Source: Elusimicrobiota bacterium
GTDB taxonomy: Bacteria; Elusimicrobiota; Elusimicrobia; Elusimicrobiales; Elusimicrobiaceae
Assembly (NCBI GenBank): GCA_031271365.1
Contig: JAISVV010000094.1
Span: 1 to 12,590 of the forward strand
Direction: 5' to 3'
DNA length: 12,590 nucleotides
Positions 1 to 6,372 of this stretch are shown here, piece by piece. The position numbers and the translations under genes are program-made. Within the stretch, counting starts at the first letter, position 1; every line of letters starts with the position of its first letter. The notes beneath the pieces are model-generated. The model was not told where the DNA came from and did not search any database. It worked only from the letters and a program-made list of their open reading frames with translations.

Positions 1-11
1 GAGGAAATACC

Positions 12-1214
12 ATGACATTACCACAGGCAGATAAAGAAGGATTTTTTGGCAGTTACGGCGGCGCTTTTGTGCCGCCTGCGCTTATAAAGCCCCTGCGGGA
101 TATAGCAAAAACTTATAGAAAAATATCCCAAACAAAAGAGTTTAAAGACGAGCTTTACTACTACTATAAAAATTACGCGGGCAGGCCTTCGCCTTTATAC
201 TTTGCGGCCAATATCTCTGCCCGCGGCGCGAAAATATATTTAAAACGTGAAGATTTAAACCACACCGGCGCGCATAAAATAAACCATTGCCTTGGCGAAG
301 CGCTGCTTGCCAAAAAAATGGGCAAGAAAAAGATTATCGCCGAAACCGGCGCCGGCCAGCACGGCATAGCAATTGCTGCCGCCGCCGCGCTTTTTGGGCT
401 GCGCTGCGCCATATACATGGGCCGCAAAGATATAGAAAAACAATACCCCAACGCGCTAAAGATGAAAACGCTCGGCGCGCAGGTTATAGCAATAGAAGAA
501 GGCCGCCAAGGCCTGTCCGACGCTGTTGAGGCCGCCTTTAACGACTATCTTAAAGACCCCGAAAATATAATGTACGCCATAGGCTCTATTGTGGGGCCGC
601 ACCCTTTCCCCTCAATAGTGGGCGACTTTCAAAGCGTGGTCGGCCGCGAGGCGCGCGAGCAGTTTTTAGAGCAAACCGCCGCGCTGCCCGATTACGCGGT
701 GGCCTGCGTGGGCGGCGGCTCTAACGCAATAGGTTTATTTTCGGGCTTTTTAAATGATAAAGAAACGCGGCTTATCGGCGTAGAACCCGGCGGCAAAGGT
801 TTGCAAACAGGCCGGCACGCCGCCGCCTTAAACGCCGGCAGGCCCGATATAATGCACGGCTTTAAGGCCTTGTTTTTAACGGGTAAAGACGGCAAACCCG
901 CCAAAACGCACAGCGTTGCCGGCGGGCTTAATTATTTGGGCGTCGGCCCGCAGCATTGCCTTTTAAAAGAAACAGGCCGGGCGCGGTATGTCTCCTGCAC
1001 GGACGAAGAAGCCGTTGACGCTTTCTTTACGCTTTCAAGGAAAGAGGGCATTATCCCCGCCTTGGAAAGCGCCCACGCCGTGGCATACGCTTTAAAACTT
1101 TCAAAAAAACTGCCGCGGGATAAAACCGTGCTTGTAAACCTCTCCGGCAGAGGCGATAAAGACCTGGATTACATACTGGCTAACTTCGCAAAGAAATACG
1201 GCATAAATATTTAA
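12..1214 (+). CDS. trpB: tryptophan synthase beta chain (TrpB)
   Basis: This PLP enzyme condenses indole with L-serine to give L-tryptophan, the last step of tryptophan synthesis. It acts in the cytoplasm, normally as an alpha2-beta2 complex with TrpA. The 400-residue length is normal for the TrpB1 type. Visible landmarks in order: AGRPSPLY near residues 56-63, the PLP lysine K89 in HTGAHKIN, the catalytic glutamate E111 in AETGAGQHG, the phosphate-binding GGGSN loop at 234-238, GVEPGG, and the C-terminal SGRGDKD cofactor motif. The start at 12 is supported by GAGG a few bases upstream. The gene probably ends an operon, because only 11 bases precede it in the window and a terminator follows the stop. 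No trpA is seen downstream, so any trp partners must lie upstream. Identity is certain from motifs. Regulation is not visible here. Confidence 0.97.
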   Translation: MTLPQADKEGFFGSYGGAFVPPALIKPLRDIAKTYRKISQTKEFKDELYYYYKNYAGRPSPLYFAANISARGAKIYLKREDLNHTGAHKINHCLGEALLAKKMGKKKIIAETGAGQHGIAIAAAAALFGLRCAIYMGRKDIEKQYPNALKMKTLGAQVIAIEEGRQGLSDAVEAAFNDYLKDPENIMYAIGSIVGPHPFPSIVGDFQSVVGREAREQFLEQTAALPDYAVACVGGGSNAIGLFSGFLNDKETRLIGVEPGGKGLQTGRHAAALNAGRPDIMHGFKALFLTGKDGKPAKTHSVAGGLNYLGVGPQHCLLKETGRARYVSCTDEEAVDAFFTLSRKEGIIPALESAHAVAYALKLSKKLPRDKTVLVNLSGRGDKDLDYILANFAKKYGINI

Positions 1215-1218
1215 ACGC

Positions 1219-1265
1219 AAAACCCGGCGCGCGGCAATAAATGCCGGGCCGCCGCGCCGGGTTTT
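1219..1265. terminator. bidirectional terminator between convergent trpB and hom
   Basis: An inverted repeat AAAACCCGGCGCG (1219-1231) pairs with its exact complement at 1253-1265. A smaller inner stem (CGGC with GCCG) lies in between. It is flanked by A residues on one side and a T run on the other, so it can end transcripts arriving from trpB on the plus strand and from hom on the minus strand. Confidence 0.85.
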
Positions 1266-1271
1266 TAACGC

Positions 1272-2597
1272 TTATTTAAATATCGGTATATATTTATACT
1301 CTTCTATCAATTTAGGTTTGCGCTTTTTAATTAAAGCCACCGCTTTATCCAGCTGCTTAGCCGCGCATTTGCTGACTTCCACGGGCAGGTACCAGCCGTC
1401 GCCGGAGATTATGCTTTGCGCCACGTTTTCTATATTAACGCCGACATCGCCGATAGCCGTGCCGACGGCGCCTATTACGCCGGGGGTATCCTTTGTTTTT
1501 ATGATAAGCAGATACGAGGCGGGGTACAAATTAAAATCCGCAAGGCTGTGCTTAACGGGGCCGGCGCTTTGCGTAATATCTTTTATATAGCCGTGTTTTG
1601 CTATAAAAACCACGTCGGAGACAACCGCGCTGCCCGTTTCTATCGAGCCCGCCCCCTGGCCTACAAACAAATGCCCGCCGGAGTATTTGGCGTCAAGTTT
1701 AATTGCGTTTGTCGCGCCGTTTACGTTATATAAATAATCCTGCTTTGAGATAACGGCCGGCTGCACGCAGGCGTAAACTTTACCGCCTTCTTTTTTGGCA
1801 AACGCTATAAGTTTTATGGTGCTGTTTAAACTTTTGGCTACCATAAAATCTTCTTTGGAAACATTTGTTATGCCTTTTACCTCGAAGCCCTGCTCCGTGG
1901 CCGGTATGCCGTAGATCAGCTGTATTAAAATTTTTAGCTTATTTGCGGCGTCCGTGCCGTTGATGTCCATGGAAGGGTCAAGCTCGGCGTAACCCAGTTT
2001 TTGGGCAAGTTTTAAAGCCTCGCCAAAGCCGGCGCCTTTGTCGCTCATGCGGCTTAAGATAAAGTTGCTGGTGCCGTTTACTATGCCGGCTACGGAGTTT
2101 ATAAGGTCGCCGGTAAAGCTGTCCTGCACTACTTTTATTAAAGGTATCGCGCCGCAGACCGCGCCTTCAAACCCGACGGATTTCTTTTGCTTTTTTGCGT
2201 AATCAAAAATGCTGCTGCCGTGTTTGGCCAAAACGGCTTTGTTGGCCGTTACAAGATGTTTGCCGCTTTTTAAAATGCTTTTGTGCAAATTGTGTATGCG
2301 CCCGGAGCTGCCGCCTATGGTTTCTATAATTAAATCTATCTCGGGGTCCTTTAACGCTTCTTTTATAAAAGCGTCGCTTTGCAAGGCGCTGATCTCTTCT
2401 TTGCAAGAGCAAAAAAGTTCTATGGGCAGGCCGTAGCGCCCGGCCTGTCGGCGCGGGTGCAGGGTTATTATTTTTTTAATCTTAATCTCTTTGCCTCCGG
2501 CGCGCTTTTTGAGCTCCCGGGCGGCTTCCTGCAAAATTTTTGCGGTGCCGCCGCCTACATTGCCGCAGCCTATTATTGCTATGTTAAATGTTTTCAT
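1272..2597 (-). CDS. hom: homoserine dehydrogenase with C-terminal ACT domain
   Basis: This NAD(P)-dependent enzyme reduces L-aspartate-4-semialdehyde to L-homoserine, the branch point to methionine and threonine. The N-terminal Rossmann fold begins with GCGNVGGGT at residues 10-18. TANKA (117-121), EGAVCGAIP (144-152), NGTSNFILS (174-182) and AELDPSMDINGTDAANK (204-220) are the conserved catalytic and substrate-binding blocks. An ACT domain (about 361-435, containing TPGVIGAVGTAIGDVGVNIE) is the usual site of allosteric feedback, by threonine in characterised relatives. The length of 441 matches the monofunctional Hom family, with no fused aspartokinase. The start at 2597 has AAGGAG seven bases upstream. 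The gene overlaps the end of metA by 14 bases and is the last gene of metY-metA-hom. Its association with methionine rather than threonine genes suggests homoserine made here is meant for methionine. Confidence 0.96.
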   Translation of the reverse strand: MKTFNIAIIGCGNVGGGTAKILQEAARELKKRAGGKEIKIKKIITLHPRRQAGRYGLPIELFCSCKEEISALQSDAFIKEALKDPEIDLIIETIGGSSGRIHNLHKSILKSGKHLVTANKAVLAKHGSSIFDYAKKQKKSVGFEGAVCGAIPLIKVVQDSFTGDLINSVAGIVNGTSNFILSRMSDKGAGFGEALKLAQKLGYAELDPSMDINGTDAANKLKILIQLIYGIPATEQGFEVKGITNVSKEDFMVAKSLNSTIKLIAFAKKEGGKVYACVQPAVISKQDYLYNVNGATNAIKLDAKYSGGHLFVGQGAGSIETGSAVVSDVVFIAKHGYIKDITQSAGPVKHSLADFNLYPASYLLIIKTKDTPGVIGAVGTAIGDVGVNIENVAQSIISGDGWYLPVEVSKCAAKQLDKAVALIKKRKPKLIEEYKYIPIFK

Positions 2598-3381
2598 TGT
2601 ATTTCTCCTTTAAATCCTTTACGTGATTTATTATGTTTTTGTAAAGCTGCTCCGCCGCTTTGCGCCAGGTGTCGGCCGGCGGCAGCCGCGCATTATCCTG
2701 CGGGTAATAATTTACGGGCAGGGCCGGGTTCAGGCCGGCGGCCGCGTCGCGCAGATACTCAAGGTGTATAGCGCCGGCGTCGTACTCTGGGTGGCCGGTG
2801 ATGTAAAGCGCGCTTAGGTTGCCGTCGTAAGCTATGCTTACCTCCGGCCCGCAGGCGGCCTCTATGGTAATGCCGGCAATTTTTTGCAAATCGCTTCTTT
2901 TAACGCTTGTGTGGCGCGAATGGGGGAGATTAAAACCATCTTCAATCCCGCGGCAGAAAACGGAGGCTTTATTTTCTATCTTCTGCTTAAAAATACCTGC
3001 GTATTTGCCCTCCAGCGCGTATTTATCTACGCCGTAAAAATAATGCAGCGCGGCTTGCGCGGCCCAGCAGATAAAAACATTAAACTTGCTATTAGCGCGC
3101 GTATAATCCAGTATTTGGGTAAGCTCCCGCCAGTAGGCTACTTCTTTAAAGGCCATAAGCTCCACGGGCGCGCCGGTGATGATAAAAATATCAAAGCTGC
3201 GGTTTTTGATTTTATCAAAGGTAACGTACTTTGCCTTTATATATTCCCGCGGCGTGTTTTTACTTGTATAACTTGCCGTTGTAAGCCAGGTTATCCGCGC
3301 GCCTGCGCCCAAAAGGCCGCTTAGCTGGCGCTCGGCGGCTTCTTTGGCGGGCATCAGGTTTAAAATGCAAACTTCTATCAT
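2584..3381 (-). CDS. metA: homoserine O-acyltransferase of the MetA family, predicted acetyl-CoA specific
   Basis: Activates L-homoserine on its hydroxyl for sulfur incorporation. Family landmarks: ILNLMP near residues 6-11, ITGAP (68-72), nucleophile C105 in FICWAAQA, and the HPE catalytic pair H197/E199 in ITGHPEYD. In studied MetA proteins the residue after GAPx discriminates acyl donors: glycine goes with succinyl-CoA (E. coli position 111), glutamate with acetyl-CoA. Here it is E74, which predicts O-acetylhomoserine, the substrate of the adjacent MetY. The start at 3381 is chosen because its ATG overlaps the metY TGA stop as ATGA, GAGGG lies nine bases upstream, and family similarity begins at once. 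A longer frame to 3564 exists, but its extra 61 residues are arginine- and histidine-rich and only mirror metY. The 265-residue protein lacks about 35 N-terminal residues present in E. coli MetA. Confidence 0.94.
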   Translation of the reverse strand: MIEVCILNLMPAKEAAERQLSGLLGAGARITWLTTASYTSKNTPREYIKAKYVTFDKIKNRSFDIFIITGAPVELMAFKEVAYWRELTQILDYTRANSKFNVFICWAAQAALHYFYGVDKYALEGKYAGIFKQKIENKASVFCRGIEDGFNLPHSRHTSVKRSDLQKIAGITIEAACGPEVSIAYDGNLSALYITGHPEYDAGAIHLEYLRDAAAGLNPALPVNYYPQDNARLPPADTWRKAAEQLYKNIINHVKDLKEKYNENI

Positions 3382-4643
3382 ATAAGGGCGCCCTCTATAT
3401 CGGCTATGATGTCGTCTATATTCTCTATGCCTGCCGAGATTCTTATAAGATCGTCGCTGATGCCGGTTTTCAGTTTTTCTTCCCGCGAAAGCTGGCTGTG
3501 CGTGGTGCTGGCGGGGTGGGTTATCACCGTGCGCACGTCGCCGAGGTTGGTGGCATGCAGGCAAAGTTTAACGTTTTCTATCAGTTTTTTGCCCGCGTCG
3601 TAGCCGCCTTTTAAGCCAAAGCTGAACACCGCGCCACAGCCTTTTTTAAAATACTTTTGCGCAGCTTGTTTAAAAGGGCTGCCCTCTGCCGAAGGGTGCT
3701 TTACCCACGCTATTTTTGCATTGTTTTTTAAATACTCAGCCAGCGCGGCGGCGTTTTGCACGTGCCTGTCCATACGCACGTGCAGGGTTTGTATGCCTTG
3801 CAGCGTAAGATAAGAGTTAAACGGGCTTTGGCATGCGCCGATATCGCGCAAAACCTGCGTGCGCAGCTTTACTATAAAAGCGTTTTGCGGGAAGTCGCCG
3901 GCATACACAACGCCGTGGTAGCTTGGGTCCGGGCGGCAAAAAGACGGAAACCGGCCCGACGTCCAGTCAAACGTGCCGCAATCGGTAACGGAGCCGCCCA
4001 TAACGGCCGCGTGGCCGCCTAAAAATTTTGTTGTGGAGTGTATTATTATATCCGCGCCGAAAGCCTTAGGCTGAAACAAATACGGCGTAAGGCAGGTGTT
4101 ATCCACTATAAAGGGGATTTTATGCCTTTTTGCTATTTTAGAAATTTCCTCAAAATCCGGTATTTCGCAGCCGGGATTACTGATGCTTTCAACAAAAACG
4201 GCTTTGGTTTTATCGGTTACCAGGGCTTCAAACTCCGCCGGATTTAAAACATCGGCAAACTTTACTTTAATGCCCAGGCGGCGCAGCGAATGGCTGAACA
4301 TATTAAAAGTGCCGCCGTATAAGGCGTTGGAAGAGATAATCTCGTCGCCGGCTTCGGCAAGGGCGCAAATTGTCATAAACTCGGCCGAATGGCCCGAAGC
4401 GGCCGCCAGCGTGCCGACGCCGCCTTCAAGCGCGTTGATGCGCTCCTCCAAAATATTATTTGTTGGGTTGTTTAACCTTGTGTAAATATAGCCGGGGGCT
4501 TTAAGGTCAAAGAGGGCCTTTGCGTGCCCGGCGTCTTTAAATTTGTAGGCGTTTGAAAGGTGTAAAGGCGGGTTTGTGGAGCCCGTTTCATCAATTTCAA
4601 AGCCGTAGGTTACGGCAAGCGTTTCTATATTTTGTTTTGTCAT
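3378..4643 (-). CDS. metY: O-acetylhomoserine sulfhydrylase (MetY type)
   Basis: PLP enzyme of the Cys/Met metabolism family that replaces the acetyl group of O-acetylhomoserine with sulfide, giving homocysteine directly. Landmarks: YTRLNNPT near residues 54-61, VDNT with D181 contacting PLP, the Schiff-base lysine K206 in HSTTKFLGGH, and a MetY-type insert carrying FPSFCRPDPSYHG and LRDIGACQSPFN. The 421-residue length is typical of MetY and longer than most MetB/MetC members. The start at 4643 is preferred over the in-frame ATG at 4679 because an AAGGAG site sits about six bases before it, and 4679 falls inside the terminator hairpin. The gene is first in metY-metA-hom and is translationally coupled to metA by an ATGA overlap. 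Immediately upstream are an intrinsic terminator and a methionine-rich leader frame (separate entries), so its expression is probably set by methionine supply. Confidence 0.95.
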   Translation of the reverse strand: MTKQNIETLAVTYGFEIDETGSTNPPLHLSNAYKFKDAGHAKALFDLKAPGYIYTRLNNPTNNILEERINALEGGVGTLAAASGHSAEFMTICALAEAGDEIISSNALYGGTFNMFSHSLRRLGIKVKFADVLNPAEFEALVTDKTKAVFVESISNPGCEIPDFEEISKIAKRHKIPFIVDNTCLTPYLFQPKAFGADIIIHSTTKFLGGHAAVMGGSVTDCGTFDWTSGRFPSFCRPDPSYHGVVYAGDFPQNAFIVKLRTQVLRDIGACQSPFNSYLTLQGIQTLHVRMDRHVQNAAALAEYLKNNAKIAWVKHPSAEGSPFKQAAQKYFKKGCGAVFSFGLKGGYDAGKKLIENVKLCLHATNLGDVRTVITHPASTTHSQLSREEKLKTGISDDLIRISAGIENIDDIIADIEGALI

Positions 4644-4672
4644 ATTATCTCCTTTTATATTGCGGCAATAAA

Positions 4673-4710
4673 AAAACAACCCGCCCGGCTTTTGCCAAAC
4701 GGGTTGTTTT
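4673..4710 (-). terminator. attenuator hairpin in the metY leader
   Basis: On the minus strand the arm at 4710-4694 (AAAACAACCCGTTTGGC) pairs with 4689-4673, closing on an AAAA loop. This is a continuous 17 bp stem with three G-U pairs. The U tract runs 4676-4670, partly in the stem. It lies between the methionine-rich leader frame (stop at 4728) and the metY binding site at about 4651, so any transcript reaching metY from an upstream promoter must read through it. That position is expected for an attenuator rather than for a terminator ending lysA. Confidence 0.88.
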
Positions 4711-4753
4711 TTATTTTTTAAAAATTGCTAAAAATTTATCCGAAAGGCAAACG
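4691..4753 (-). promoter_or_regulatory. candidate antiterminator pairing in the metY leader
   Basis: Bases 4751-4740 of the leader frame read TTTGCC TTT CGG. The terminator's left arm and loop, 4702-4691, read CCG TTT GGC AAA. The outer blocks pair (UUUGCC with GGCAAA, CGG with CCG) around a 3x3 U-rich internal loop, and C4753 can pair with G4689. Using this pairing removes the left arm of the terminator. The segment starts 12 nt after the last methionine codon, just beyond the expected edge of a ribosome stalled there. The helix is shorter and more interrupted than its counterpart before lysA, so folding needs to be confirmed. Confidence 0.6.
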
Positions 4754-4823
4754 AAGGCGGGCGCATCATGTTCATCATGGCGCTTGCGTTAATCATCATT
4801 GCCGTGGATAAGTTTCTATTCAT
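4728..4823 (-). CDS. methionine-rich leader peptide of the metY-metA-hom operon
   Basis: A 31-residue open frame (ATG at 4823-4821, TAG at 4730-4728) with methionine at positions 1, 9, 10, 16, 17, 19 and 20. The core MMNMM is at 16-20 and the tail is RPPSFAFRINF. Seven of 31 residues are Met, far above normal use, and the next genes make the methionine precursor homocysteine. The frame ends 17 bases before an intrinsic terminator, which in turn sits just before the metY ribosome site. This is the arrangement of trp, his or thr leader peptides: scarce charged Met-tRNA stalls the ribosome at the AUG run, frees the antiterminator segment and allows readthrough. No clear Shine-Dalgarno precedes the ATG. 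It may be translated from a leaderless 5' end or by reinitiation after lysA, whose stop is 41 bases upstream. The role is inferred and no family match is claimed. Confidence 0.8.
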   Translation of the reverse strand: MNRNLSTAMMINASAMMNMMRPPSFAFRINF

Positions 4824-4829
4824 AGTTAC

Positions 4830-4859
4830 ATTGTAGCATAAGATTAAGTTCTCCGGCAA
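4830..4859 (-). promoter_or_regulatory. candidate promoter for the metY leader transcript
   Basis: On the minus strand TTGCCG (4859-4854) and TACAAT (4835-4830) are separated by 18 bases and resemble -35 and -10 boxes. Transcription would begin near 4823, at or next to the leader ATG, making the leader frame leaderless or nearly so. The match is moderate. Readthrough from lysA is an alternative source of the transcript. Confidence 0.4.
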
Positions 4860-4864
4860 TTAAT

Positions 4865-6115
4865 TTAAAACCATTGCGGCACAGCGTGCTCTTTTAGCAT
4901 ATCTTCGTAGTTAAGCCGGCGGCGCACTACAAAAAACTCTTTGCCGCGCACCATAACCTCCGGCACCAGCGGGCGGAAATTATAGATAGAAGACATAGAA
5001 GCCCCGTAAGCGCCCGCGCTCATTACGGCCAGCAAATCGCCCTGCGCAAGAGCCTCTGTAATGCGGTCTTTGGCAAAGACGTCGCTTGATTCGCAAATGG
5101 GGCCAACGATATCGGCTATTATAAGGCCGGCGCGTTTTTTGGCAACGGGCGTTATCGTATGCCACGCGTCATAGAGGGCGGGGCGCATAAGGTCGTTCAT
5201 GCCGGCGTCTGTGATTATAAATTTTTTGTCGCCCATTTCTTTGGTGTAGATAACCCGCGATACCAAAATACCCGCATTACCCGCTATGGAGCGGCCCGGC
5301 TCGGCTATTATATGCTTATTAAGATGGCCCAGCGTTTCCCGCACGACTTGGGCGTAGGCTTCGCAGGTGGGGGGCAGCTCGGCGTTATAGTTTATGCCAA
5401 GGCCGCCGCCTAAGTCTATATTGCCTATGGATATGCCTTCCTGCTCCAAAGCGGCAATCATATCGGCGGCTTTGGTGAAGGCAAAGCGGAAAGGCTCCAC
5501 ATCCAAAAGCTGCGAGCCTATATGCAAAGCTATGCCCGATATCCTTATGCCCGCCATTTTGGCGGCGGCGCGGTACAGAGGCAGGGCGTCGTCCCAGTCA
5601 ACGCCGAATTTATTGTCTTTTTTGCCGGTGGTTATTTTAATGTGCGTGCGCGCGTCAACATCAGGGTTAACGCGCAGCGCGACATTGGCTTTCAGGCCCA
5701 GTTCTAAAGCTATGCGGTTTATTGTTTCCACTTCTTGCGAGCTTTCGGCGTTAATTTGCAGTATTTGGGTTTTAATGGCCTCGCGCAGCTCCTGCTCCGT
5801 TTTACCCACACCCGAGAAAACTATTTTGTCCGCGCTGATGCCGGCTTTTAAGGCTATATGCATCTCCCCCCCGGAGACCACGTCCGCGCCGCTGCCAAGG
5901 CGCGCAAGCGCGGTTACTACGGCTAAATTAGGGTTGGCTTTAACGGAATAGCAAATGGTATTATTAAACTGCGCCAAAGCGCTTTTATAGGCTTGGTAGT
6001 TTTTTTGCAGTTTCTCGCTTGAATAACAGTAAAACGGCGTGCCCACCTGCGCGGCTATGTCTTTTATGCTTACGTCCTGCGCGTACAACTCGTCATTTTT
6101 GTAACTGAAACACAT
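4865..6115 (-). CDS. lysA: diaminopimelate decarboxylase
   Basis: PLP enzyme of fold type III that decarboxylates meso-2,6-diaminopimelate to L-lysine, the final step of the DAP pathway. The PLP lysine is K59 in CYSVKANPN. Other marks are the glycine-rich GGGLGINY, EPGRSI (phosphate binding) and CESSDVF with the active-site cysteine contributed across the dimer. The length of 416 is typical. The start at 6115 has AAGGAG about eight bases upstream. Upstream lie a terminator and a 19-residue leader frame with tandem lysine codons, pointing to lysine-sensitive attenuation. Downstream there is no hairpin in the 41 bases before the methionine leader, so lysA transcripts can run into the metY attenuator. 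The enzyme drains the same aspartate semialdehyde pool that hom uses. Confidence 0.96.
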   Translation of the reverse strand: MCFSYKNDELYAQDVSIKDIAAQVGTPFYCYSSEKLQKNYQAYKSALAQFNNTICYSVKANPNLAVVTALARLGSGADVVSGGEMHIALKAGISADKIVFSGVGKTEQELREAIKTQILQINAESSQEVETINRIALELGLKANVALRVNPDVDARTHIKITTGKKDNKFGVDWDDALPLYRAAAKMAGIRISGIALHIGSQLLDVEPFRFAFTKAADMIAALEQEGISIGNIDLGGGLGINYNAELPPTCEAYAQVVRETLGHLNKHIIAEPGRSIAGNAGILVSRVIYTKEMGDKKFIITDAGMNDLMRPALYDAWHTITPVAKKRAGLIIADIVGPICESSDVFAKDRITEALAQGDLLAVMSAGAYGASMSSIYNFRPLVPEVMVRGKEFFVVRRRLNYEDMLKEHAVPQWF

Positions 6116-6133
6116 ATTAACTCTCCTTTTAAT

Positions 6134-6168
6134 AAAAAAGAACCCCCGCTTGCAATTTAGCGGGGGTT
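6134..6168 (-). terminator. attenuator hairpin in the lysA leader
   Basis: On the minus strand AACCCCCGCT (6168-6159) pairs perfectly with AGCGGGGGTT (6150-6141) around an 8-base loop, followed by C and six T residues (6139-6134). The lysA ribosome site begins only a few bases further on, so the hairpin lies inside the lysA leader, downstream of the lysine-containing leader frame. Confidence 0.9.
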
Positions 6169-6219
6169 AAAATTATTTTGGTTTGTTTCGGTTTATTATC
6201 TATCCGCAAAATCGCAAGC
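6148..6219 (-). promoter_or_regulatory. antiterminator pairing in the lysA leader
   Basis: Bases 6219-6204, inside the leader frame, read GCTTGCGATTTTGCGG. They are complementary to 6163-6148 (CCGCTAAATTGCAAGC) over 16 positions with one G-U pair and one U-U mismatch. With wobble the helix could continue to A6225/U6142. It consumes the terminator's left arm and loop, so the two structures are mutually exclusive. The segment begins 15 nt after the second lysine codon, just clear of a ribosome stalled there, and would be covered by a ribosome reaching the stop codon at 6198-6196. Confidence 0.8.
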
Positions 6220-6255
6220 AAAGGTATAGGGCGCCTTCTTGAGCCCCATGGTCAT
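6196..6255 (-). CDS. lysine leader peptide upstream of lysA
   Basis: A 19-residue frame, MTMGLKKAPYTFACDFADR, runs from ATG at 6255 to TAA at 6198-6196, with a second in-frame TAA directly after. AAGG lies eight bases before the ATG. Two adjacent lysine codons (AAG AAG, 6240-6235) precede the antiterminator segment by 15 nt, and the frame leads into a terminator and then lysA. The tandem lysines sit in the loop of a small hairpin (GGGGC 6247-6243 with GCCCU 6232-6228). A GCAAG at 6260-6256, next to the start codon, can pair with CUUGC at 6218-6214, a possible protector structure when the leader is not translated. Only two lysine codons is a modest signal. The strong antiterminator complementarity is what makes the case. 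The function as a lysine sensor is inferred. Confidence 0.72.
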   Translation of the reverse strand: MTMGLKKAPYTFACDFADR

Positions 6256-6284
6256 CTTGCCTGCCTTTTTTAACACAGTTGCGG

Positions 6285-6332
6285 TTAACATATAATATAG
6301 TGTAACATATTTTACCGCATTATATGTATAAT
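6285..6332 (+). promoter_or_regulatory. AT-rich divergent promoter region for the response regulator and the lysA leader
   Basis: On the plus strand TTAACA (6285-6290) and TATTTT (6308-6313) are spaced by 17 bases, and a perfect TATAAT lies at 6327-6332. On the minus strand TATAAT occurs at 6324-6319. The two TATAAT copies form the palindrome ATTATA-TG-TATAAT (6319-6332). An outer imperfect inverted repeat pairs GCGGT (6281-6285) with ACCGC (6314-6318). The exact start sites cannot be fixed by eye. The symmetry could also be an operator. Confidence 0.45.
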
Positions 6333-6372
6333 ATCGGGGTACAGATAAATTAATGAAAAAGGGGTATAGCGT

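Noticed and set aside
3382..3564. N-terminal extension of metA by 61 residues
   Set aside because: It is antisense-frame composition (Arg/His-rich) inside metY, has no similarity to MetA, and a coupled ATGA start lies at 3381.
4670..4860. SAM riboswitch or T-box upstream of metY
   Set aside because: No S-box core, no kink-turn pattern and no T-box sequence (UGGN-type bulge with the conserved AGGGUGG block) can be recognised. The leader is occupied by an open frame.
6134..6320. Lysine riboswitch (L-box) upstream of lysA
   Set aside because: The space is short and I see none of the conserved L-box core blocks or the five-helix layout. The translated frame plus antiterminator explains the region better.
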